From contig NZ_CP085173.1 of assembly GCF_020616555.1 (NCBI RefSeq), forward strand, positions 4,976,001 to 5,040,000: DNA of 64,000 bases, read 5' to 3'. Positions 58,235 through 64,000 of this stretch are shown here, one piece after another. A model generated the notes under the pieces. That model saw only the letters and a list, made by a program, of their open reading frames with translations, was not told the origin of the DNA and did no database searches. How positions within the stretch are numbered: position 1 is the first letter of the stretch; every line of letters starts with the position of its first letter. Origin of the DNA: Streptomyces longhuiensis. Lineage in GTDB: Bacteria > Actinomycetota > Actinomycetes > Streptomycetales > Streptomycetaceae. A program made the position numbers and the translations under genes.

Positions 58235-59017
58235 TTGAGCAATTCTGCCGACTCCCAGGGTGAGCCCCCCGGCGGGGGCCGCCCCCATGCGCGCCTGCGG
58301 CCTGTGCGGATTCTGACGGTGGCCGTGTTCGCCCTGGCCGGGCTGATCTTCTTCACCAGCTTCAACACCGCCAAGGGCACCAACATCCGCACGGACGCCT
58401 CGCTGCTGAAGCTCTCCGATCTGATCCAGGAGCGCAGCCACAAGAACGGCCAGCTCGAGGAGTCCAACGGCGCGATCCGTGATGACGTCGATGCCCTCAC
58501 CGAGCACGGCGGCGCCGGCACCAAGGCCGAGGACGCCAAGCTGTCCGCCCTGGAGAAGGCGTCCGGCACCAAGAAACTGCGCGGACAGGCCGTCTCGGTC
58601 ACGCTCGCGGACGCCCCGCCGAACGCCACCGCCAAGCTCCCCGGCTACCCCGAACCCCAGCCGAATGACCTGGTCATCCACCAGCAGGACCTCCAGGCCG
58701 TCGTGAACGCCCTGTGGAACGGTGGCGCGCAGGGCATCAAGGTCATGGACCAGCGGCTCATCGCCACCAGCGCCGTGCGCTGCGTCGGCAACACCCTGAT
58801 CCTCCAGGGCCGCGTCTACTCGCCCCCGTACAAGATCACCGCGGTCGGGGACCCGGAGAAGCTGAAGCAGGCCCTCGCCGCCTCGCCCCAGATTCAGAAC
58901 TACATGCTCTACGTCAACGCCTACGGGCTCGGCTGGAAAGTCGAGGACGACGGGGCGGTGACTCTTCCCGGTTACTCGGGCACAGTGGATCTCCACTACG
59001 CGAAGCCCGTGGAGTAG
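58235..59017 (+). CDS. DUF881 membrane protein
   Basis: 260 residues. A short cytoplasmic N-terminus and one helix (ILTVAVFALAGLIFFTSFN) are followed by a coiled-coil stretch (LSDLIQERSHKNGQLEESN) and a C-terminal outer DUF881 domain (DLQAVVNALWNGGAQGIKVMDQRL, YSPPYKITAVGD). This is the Rv0012 counterpart. The best start is TTG 58235 with AAGGAG/AAGGG upstream. Function unknown; location implies division or envelope. Confidence 0.92.
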   Translation: MSNSADSQGEPPGGGRPHARLRPVRILTVAVFALAGLIFFTSFNTAKGTNIRTDASLLKLSDLIQERSHKNGQLEESNGAIRDDVDALTEHGGAGTKAEDAKLSALEKASGTKKLRGQAVSVTLADAPPNATAKLPGYPEPQPNDLVIHQQDLQAVVNALWNGGAQGIKVMDQRLIATSAVRCVGNTLILQGRVYSPPYKITAVGDPEKLKQALAASPQIQNYMLYVNAYGLGWKVEDDGAVTLPGYSGTVDLHYAKPVE

Positions 59018-59033
59018 CCGCCTGGGGGAGCCT

Positions 59034-59780
59034 GTGTCGGTCCGAGTGGTCGTCAGGACGTTCAGCGAACTGTGCATCACGATCGGCGCCCTGATCGTCC
59101 TGTTCGTTGCCTACGTACTGTTCTGGACCGGCGTGAAGGCCGACAGCGCCATGGACCACCAGATCGACACCCTCCAGAACCAGTGGTCCAAGGGATCGGT
59201 GGCGGTCGAACAGCCCCGCCCGAGCCCGTCGCCGAGTCAGAGCCAGAGCGACAAGCAGAGCCCAGCTCAGGACCAGGACCAGGAACAGCCGCAGACCCCT
59301 GCCCCCTACAAGGACGGCAAGCCGTTCGCCGTCATGTACATCCCGCGGCTCGGTTTCACGTGGAACAAACCGGTGCTCCAGGGGACGGGCGTGGACATCC
59401 TCAAGAAGGGCCTCGGCCACTACGCGGGCACGGCGCAGCTCGGGCAGAAGGGGAACTTCTCCGTCGCCGGCCACCGCCGCACCTACGGCGACCCGTTCAA
59501 GGACTTCCCCAAGCTGCGTCCCGGTGACGCGGTCGTCCTCACTGACGGTACGACCTGGTTCACGTACCGCATCGACACCAAGCCCTACAAGACGCTGCCC
59601 AGCGATGTCGCCGTCATCGACCCGGTGCCGCGCAAGTCCGGATACAAGGAGCCGGGGCGCTATCTGACGCTGACGACGTGCGAGCCGGAGTGGGGTCACA
59701 GTCACCGGTTGATCGTCTGGGCACACCTTGACGCCACCCAGCCCGCGGAGGCCGGGAAACCGGAGGCCCTGCGCCGTTAG
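59034..59780 (+). CDS. Class E-like sortase, first of three
   Basis: 248 residues. N-terminal helix (LCITIGALIVLFVAYVLFW), a Pro/Ser/Gln linker, and the sortase beta-barrel with His in VAGHRRTYG, Cys in LTLTTCEPEW and Arg in HRLIVWAH, the complete triad. It should attach secreted proteins to peptidoglycan. A parS-like sequence with one mismatch (59353-59366) lies in the gene. It starts 16 bases after the DUF881 stop. Confidence 0.92.
   Translation: MSVRVVVRTFSELCITIGALIVLFVAYVLFWTGVKADSAMDHQIDTLQNQWSKGSVAVEQPRPSPSPSQSQSDKQSPAQDQDQEQPQTPAPYKDGKPFAVMYIPRLGFTWNKPVLQGTGVDILKKGLGHYAGTAQLGQKGNFSVAGHRRTYGDPFKDFPKLRPGDAVVLTDGTTWFTYRIDTKPYKTLPSDVAVIDPVPRKSGYKEPGRYLTLTTCEPEWGHSHRLIVWAHLDATQPAEAGKPEALRR
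59353..59366. other. parS-like site, one mismatch, inside a sortase gene
   Basis: GTTTCACGTGGAAC differs from parS at position 11. It is coding sequence and may be chance. Confidence 0.4.
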
Positions 59781-59811
59781 TCTGTTGCCGTACGGCGACG
59801 GAAGGGACGGC

Positions 59812-59970
59812 ATGTACGGCTGGATCTGGCGGCATCTGCCGGGAAACACGTGGATCAGAGCACTGATCTCGCTACTGCTCGTCCTCGTGGTGGTCTACGT
59901 GCTGTTCCAGTACGTCTTCCCGTGGGCCGAGCCCCTGCTGCCCTTCAACGATGTGACGGTGAACAACTAG
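59812..59970 (+). CDS. Small membrane protein before pabA
   Basis: 52 residues with one helix (WIRALISLLLVLVVVYVLFQYVF) and the end PFNDVTVNN. ATG 59812 follows GAAGGGACGG. Its TAG shares a base with the pabA GTG, implying coupling. Function unknown. Confidence 0.85.
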   Translation: MYGWIWRHLPGNTWIRALISLLLVLVVVYVLFQYVFPWAEPLLPFNDVTVNN

Positions 59971-60614
59971 TGGGCGCGAGCAGCCGCATTCTCGTGGTCG
60001 ACAACTACGACAGCTTCGTCTTCAACCTCGTCCAGTACCTGTACCAGCTGGGCGCGGAGTGCGAAGTGCTGCGCAACGACGAGGTCGAGACACGGCACGC
60101 GCAGGACGGCTTCGACGGCGTACTGCTGTCCCCGGGCCCGGGAACCCCCGAACAGGCCGGTGTCTGCGTCGAGATGGTGCGCCACTGCGCGGCGACCGGC
60201 GTGCCCGTCTTCGGCGTCTGCCTCGGCATGCAGTCCATGCAGGTCGCGTACGGCGGCGTCGTGGACCGTGCTCCTGAGCTGCTGCACGGCAAGACGTCCC
60301 TGGTGCGGCACGAGGGCAAGGGTGTCTTCGCGGGGCTGCCCAACCCGTTCACGGCGACCCGCTATCACTCGCTCGCCGCCGAACCGGACACGGTCCCCGA
60401 CGAGCTCGAGGTCACCGCGCGCACCGAGGACGGCATCATCATGGGCCTGCGCCACCGTGAACTGCCCGTCGAGGGCGTGCAGTTCCACCCCGAGTCCGTC
60501 CTCACGGAACACGGTCACCTGATGCTGGCCAACTGGCTGGCCGCCTGCGGCGACAAGACCGCGGTGGCACGATCGGCCGGGCTCGCCCCGGTCGTGGGCA
60601 GGGCCTCGGCGTGA
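59970..60614 (+). CDS. pabA: Aminodeoxychorismate/anthranilate synthase glutamine amidotransferase
   Basis: Class I glutamine amidotransferase that supplies ammonia for p-aminobenzoate (folate) or anthranilate synthesis. In the 214-residue protein, NYDSFVFNLVQYL is followed by the oxyanion block SPGPGTPEQAG, Cys in GVCLGMQ, and His-Glu in QFHPESVLT. GTG 59970 overlaps the preceding stop; its own stop overlaps the next sortase GTG (GTGA). Metabolic genes among sortases are odd, but the order is conserved in actinomycetes. Confidence 0.95.
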   Translation: MGASSRILVVDNYDSFVFNLVQYLYQLGAECEVLRNDEVETRHAQDGFDGVLLSPGPGTPEQAGVCVEMVRHCAATGVPVFGVCLGMQSMQVAYGGVVDRAPELLHGKTSLVRHEGKGVFAGLPNPFTATRYHSLAAEPDTVPDELEVTARTEDGIIMGLRHRELPVEGVQFHPESVLTEHGHLMLANWLAACGDKTAVARSAGLAPVVGRASA

Positions 60615-62005
60615 CCGCCCTGCGCCCCGAGCGCGAGGGAGCCTCGTACGAGCAGGAACCGTACGAGGCTGCCGGTGCGTTCGAGGCGGCCGTTCAGAGT
60701 CTTGACGACCCGCTGAACGATCCCCTGCCCGGGCAGCACCCCTCGCCCTGGTTCCGCGCCCCGGACGCGTCCGAGGAGCCCCAGCCGTACCCTCAGCCCC
60801 AGCCGCACGCTCAACAGCCGCTCCAGCCCCAGCCGTCGTCGCCTCAGCCGGAGCAGGAGTGGTACGACCCGCAGGGCTACGCGCAGGACTGGTACGGCGG
60901 CGAACAGCAGACCCCGCAGACCCCGCAGACCCCGCAGACCCCGCACACACCACAGCCGCAGGTACAGCAGGCGCCGCAGCCCGCGTACGTGGCGCCCGTC
61001 CGCGAGTACGAGGCGAGACCGCCGCGGCCCGTCCCGGACGACGAGACGGTGGCCCTGCGCACCGCGGACACCCGGCGAATAGTCGAACCCGGCGCAGACG
61101 CAGACGCGTATGCAGACGTAGACACCGACACCGACACCGACACCGCCTCCGAGTCCGACTCCGGCGCGCCTGGGCGCTCCGCCGCCGAACCCGTGGTGAC
61201 CGGTGGCCGGGCCGCGCGCAGGAAGGCCGCCAAGCAGGGCGGCAGGCACTCGGCGGCGGCCGCGCAGACCCCGGAGCCCGCCTCCCCGCCGCGCAGCCGC
61301 CTGGAGGCGCGCAGGGCGGCGAGGGCGAGCAAGCCCAGTACCGGCGAGGTCGCCAGCCGGGCGATCGGTGAAACGTTCATCACCATCGGCGTGCTGATGC
61401 TGCTCTTCGTCACGTATCAGCTGTGGTGGTCGAACATCCGGGCCCACCAGCAGGCGGGCAGCGCGGCGCATCACCTTCAGGACGACTGGGCGAACGGGAA
61501 GCGCGAGCCGGACAAGTTCGCGCCCGGCCAGGGCTTCGCGATCATGCACATCCCGAAGCTCGACGTCGTCGTGCCGATCGCCGAGGGCATCAGCAAGACG
61601 AAGGTCCTGGACCGCGGCATGGTCGGCCACTACGGCAAGGACAGCATCGAGACGGCGATGCCGGACGCCAAGACCGGCAACTTCGCGGTCGCGGGGCACC
61701 GCAACACCCACGGGGAGCCGTTCCGCTACATCAACCGCCTTCAGCCGGGCGATCCGATCGTCGTCGAGACGCAGGACACGTACTACGTGTACAAGATGAC
61801 GAGCATCCTTCCGCAGACCCCGCCGAGCAACACGACCGTCCTCAATCCGGTCCCGCAGGGATCCGGGTTCACGGCTCCGGGCCGGTACATCACGCTGACC
61901 ACGTGCACGCCGGAATTCACCAGTACGTATCGAATGATCGTCTGGGGCAAGATGGTCGAGGAACGGCCGCGCAGCAAGGGGAAGCCGGACGCGCTCGTGC
62001 AGTAG
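60611..62005 (+). CDS. srtE: Class E sortase with long cytoplasmic extension
   Basis: 464 residues. The first ~250 are disordered and cytoplasmic, with TPQ repeats (QTPQTPQTPQTPHTP) and a DTDTDTDT run. A helix (TFITIGVLMLLFVTYQLWW) and the sortase domain follow, with His in VAGHRNTHG, Cys in ITLTTCTPEF and Arg in TYRMIVWG. Streptomyces class E sortases anchor LAXTG-type proteins such as the long chaplins. GTG 60611 overlaps the pabA stop. It corresponds in position to one of the two studied class E sortases of S. coelicolor. Confidence 0.93.
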   Translation: MTALRPEREGASYEQEPYEAAGAFEAAVQSLDDPLNDPLPGQHPSPWFRAPDASEEPQPYPQPQPHAQQPLQPQPSSPQPEQEWYDPQGYAQDWYGGEQQTPQTPQTPQTPHTPQPQVQQAPQPAYVAPVREYEARPPRPVPDDETVALRTADTRRIVEPGADADAYADVDTDTDTDTASESDSGAPGRSAAEPVVTGGRAARRKAAKQGGRHSAAAAQTPEPASPPRSRLEARRAARASKPSTGEVASRAIGETFITIGVLMLLFVTYQLWWSNIRAHQQAGSAAHHLQDDWANGKREPDKFAPGQGFAIMHIPKLDVVVPIAEGISKTKVLDRGMVGHYGKDSIETAMPDAKTGNFAVAGHRNTHGEPFRYINRLQPGDPIVVETQDTYYVYKMTSILPQTPPSNTTVLNPVPQGSGFTAPGRYITLTTCTPEFTSTYRMIVWGKMVEERPRSKGKPDALVQ

Positions 62006-62064
62006 CGGGGCCGGCAGCAGCAAGTAACAGGCACAGGTTCAGGGACAGGGACGGGGCACAAGCA

Positions 62065-62793
62065 GTGGCAGCGACGACCGACCACGACGAGCGGGCCGGC
62101 GAGGCGCCGCCCGCGCCACGACGCGGCCGTGGCCGCATCGCCGGCGCCGTCAGTCTCTTCGGTGAACTCCTCATCACGGCGGGCCTGGTCCTCGGCCTGT
62201 TCGTCGCCTACTCGTTGTGGTGGACGAACGTGGTCGCGGACCGCGCCGCGCACAAGCAGGGCGACAAGGTGCGCGACCAGTGGGCCGACCATGGTCCCGG
62301 AGCGCTCGACACCAAGAACGGCATCGGCTTCCTGCACGTGCCGTCGATGAAGAACGGTGAGGTACTCGTCGAGAAGGGCACCTCGTCCAAGATCCTCAAC
62401 GACGGTGTCGCCGGCTACTACACCGACCCGATCAAGTCCGCGCTGCCGACAGCCGCGAAGGGCAACTTCACGCTCGCCGCGCACCGGGACGGGCACGGGG
62501 CGAAGTTCCACAACATCGACAAGATCAAGAAGGGCGACCCGATCGTCTTCGAGTCCAAGGACAAGTGGTACGTCTACAAGGTGTACGACATCCTCCCCGA
62601 GACGTCGAAGTACAACGTGAAGGTTCTCGCCCCGGTCCCCAAGGAGTCGGGCGTGAAGAAGCCCGGGCGCTACATCACGCTGACGACGTGCACGCCCGTC
62701 TACACGTCCATGTACCGCTATGTGGTGTGGGGCGAGCTGGAGCGGATCGACAAGGTCGACAGCGATCGGACGCCCCCGGCGGAGCTGCGCTGA
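62065..62793 (+). CDS. srtE: Class E sortase, third of three
   Basis: 242 residues with a helix (LFGELLITAGLVLGLFVAYSLWW) and a sortase domain, with His in LAAHRDGHG, Cys in ITLTTCTPVY and Arg in MYRYVVWGEL. The N-terminus is short, unlike the preceding sortase. GTG 62065 has a weak ribosome site (GGGACGGGG). It lies 59 bp after the previous sortase. Confidence 0.92.
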   Translation: MAATTDHDERAGEAPPAPRRGRGRIAGAVSLFGELLITAGLVLGLFVAYSLWWTNVVADRAAHKQGDKVRDQWADHGPGALDTKNGIGFLHVPSMKNGEVLVEKGTSSKILNDGVAGYYTDPIKSALPTAAKGNFTLAAHRDGHGAKFHNIDKIKKGDPIVFESKDKWYVYKVYDILPETSKYNVKVLAPVPKESGVKKPGRYITLTTCTPVYTSMYRYVVWGELERIDKVDSDRTPPAELR

Positions 62794-62859
62794 CGGCGCC
62801 GTCAGCACCGGTGAAGCGACTCGACCCGCACGTATTCTCCCTCGCACCTAAGCGCGTCC

Positions 62860-63035
62860 GTGCGTAAGTGCCCCGTCCGTAAGCGCCCCCACGTACGTAA
62901 GAACCTCCGCACGTAAGCACCCCCGAACCGCGACCCGAAGAGCCTGCACGTAGCTCCCCGAATCACCACCCGCAGAACCCGCACGAAAGAACCTGCACGA
63001 AAGAACTCGCACGAAGAACTCGCACGAAAGAACCC
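62860..63035. repeat. Short tandem repeats before the pknB terminator
   Basis: Four units of 13-14 bp (GCACGAAAGAACCT type) at 62981-63035 and, before them, CGTAAGxGCCCC-type units at 62860-62930. There is no gene in this 290-bp spacer between converging genes. Confidence 0.7.
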
Positions 63036-63066
63036 CGGCACCGCGTCTGCGATGCCGGGGTTCTTT
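63027..63066. terminator. Terminator between sortase and pknB
   Basis: Perfect 14-bp stem AAAGAACCCCGGCA, 12-base loop, ending in TTCTTT. It overlaps the last tandem repeat unit. Confidence 0.85.
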
Positions 63067-63082
63067 CATGACAGGCGGGGGC

Positions 63083-64000
63083 CTACTGGCCGGTGACGCC
63101 TCCGAAGATCCCGCCGCCGCCGTTGTTCCCGCCGCCGCCGTTCTGGCCGGGCGGGACGGTGAGCAGGGTGACCGTGTCGCCCTTGTTCACCGGCGAGTTG
63201 GGACCGGGCTGGCTCGTCACGACCGTGGCGTTCGGGTCGTTGGACGAGTTGGGAGCCAGAGCCGGGACGAGACCGAGGTCCGTCAGCTGCTTCTGTACTT
63301 CCTTCAGCTTCTTGCCGGCGATGTCACCGGGCACCGTGATCTGCTGGGCAGCCTTGGCGACCTTCAGGACGACCGTGGAGCCGGGCTCGGCCTGGCTGTT
63401 GGCGGCGAGGCTCTGCGAGAACACCTTGCCGGGATCGACCGAAGCGTTCTCCTCCTCGGTGCAGGTGCCCTTCAGATCGTTGTCGGCCAGCTGCGCCTTC
63501 GCCTCGTCGCACGTCTTGTTGGAGACGTCCGGCACGGTGGAGAGCTTCTTCTGCTTGGCGACAGTCAGGGTGACGGTGCTCCCCTTCTGTACTTCCTTGC
63601 CGGGGGTCGGGTCCTGGTCGAGGACCGTGCCCGGAGTCGCGCTGGACTCCTTGGCCTTGGTCTCGACGACGAACTGGTAGTCGTTGCCCTCGAGCTTCGC
63701 CGTCGCGTCGTCGACGTTGTCGTCGATGACATTCGGCACCGCGACCTTCGGCGCACCGGTCGACACCGTCACCGTGATGGTGTCGTTCTTGTTGACCTTG
63801 GTTCCCGCGGCCGGGCTCTGCGAGCAGATCTGACCCTTGGGGAACTTGTCGCAGGGCTCCTTCTTCGTGGCGTCCAGCTTGAGGTGCGTGTTGTCGGCGG
63901 CGAGCCTGGCATCGGGGACCGTCTTGCCGACGAACCTGGGCGCCGCGAACGGAGCGTTGTTCCCGCTCCCCTCGGTGAACCACTTGCCGATCAGGATCGC
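63083..64000 (-). CDS. pknB: PknB-type kinase, C-terminal PASTA region (cut by window edge)
   Basis: 305 C-terminal residues of a membrane Ser/Thr kinase. Four PASTA domains bind peptidoglycan or lipid II: from FVGKTVPDARLAADN, VPNVIDDNVDDATAKL, VPDVSNKTCDEAKAQL and VPGDIAGKKLKEVQKQL. They are followed by a Gly/Asn tail (GGGGNNGGGGIFGG). The kinase and membrane parts lie beyond base 64000, so kinase activity is inferred from the PASTA array and synteny (crgA-pabA-pknB). Confidence 0.9.
   Translation of the reverse strand, partial: AILIGKWFTEGSGNNAPFAAPRFVGKTVPDARLAADNTHLKLDATKKEPCDKFPKGQICSQSPAAGTKVNKNDTITVTVSTGAPKVAVPNVIDDNVDDATAKLEGNDYQFVVETKAKESSATPGTVLDQDPTPGKEVQKGSTVTLTVAKQKKLSTVPDVSNKTCDEAKAQLADNDLKGTCTEEENASVDPGKVFSQSLAANSQAEPGSTVVLKVAKAAQQITVPGDIAGKKLKEVQKQLTDLGLVPALAPNSSNDPNATVVTSQPGPNSPVNKGDTVTLLTVPPGQNGGGGNNGGGGIFGGVTGQ

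Noticed and set aside
62860..63035. Short repeats before pknB as a CRISPR array
   Set aside because: Units of 13-14 bp follow each other with no unique spacers, and there are no cas genes.

Overview
The window is the replication-origin region of a Streptomyces (or very close actinomycete) chromosome. The evidence is the very high G+C, the many GTG starts, the gene order rpmH-dnaA-oriC-dnaN-recF-gyrB-gyrA, a DnaA with a very long low-complexity domain II, and nine exact copies of the 14-bp Streptomyces parS site GTTTCACGTGAAAC. It is core chromosome. I see no insertion sequence, prophage, CRISPR array or defence island.

Left part (1-18 kb): the 5' part of dnaB, a MATE transporter, and rplI-rpsR-ssb-rpsF reading leftward. 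Then come femX, a racemase-fold PLP protein, a GT87-type glycosyltransferase, a class A penicillin-binding protein, a PadR regulator followed by inositol-phosphate synthase, an MFS transporter and a tRNA nucleotidyltransferase. Middle-left (18-35 kb): a rightward envelope and redox block (DUF6049-type protein, MurJ, pseudokinase, sigM, rsmA, trxB, trxA), then a leftward block (GNAT protein, parB, parA, rsmG, jag-like, yidC, yidD, rnpA, rpmH).

Origin (35-48 kb): dnaA, an 890-bp oriC packed with DnaA boxes, dnaN, gnd, recF, a DUF721 protein, gyrB, gyrA and a DUF3566-type membrane protein, all rightward. This block supplies the initiator, sliding clamp, gyrase and repair functions next to the origin. 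parA/parB and the parS sites organise the newly copied origin.

Right part (48-64 kb): tRNA-Ile, a 6.5-kb stretch of small and poorly known genes (one frameshifted), a Ser/Thr kinase and an HTH protein, then tRNA-Ala. After that come a DUF5324-type protein, a cyclophilin, a rhomboid protease, a DnaA-box cluster, crgA, a DUF881 protein, three class E-like sortases with pabA among them, and the PASTA end of a PknB-type kinase cut by the window edge.

The observations most worth checking are a DnaA-trio-like sequence at the right end of oriC, two DnaA-box clusters outside oriC, the one-sided distribution and palindromic setting of parS, two parS sites inside coding sequence, a perfect operator-like palindrome before padR-ino1, a racemase-fold partner of FemX that lacks the usual catalytic Tyr motif, and the frameshifted small membrane gene after tRNA-Ile.
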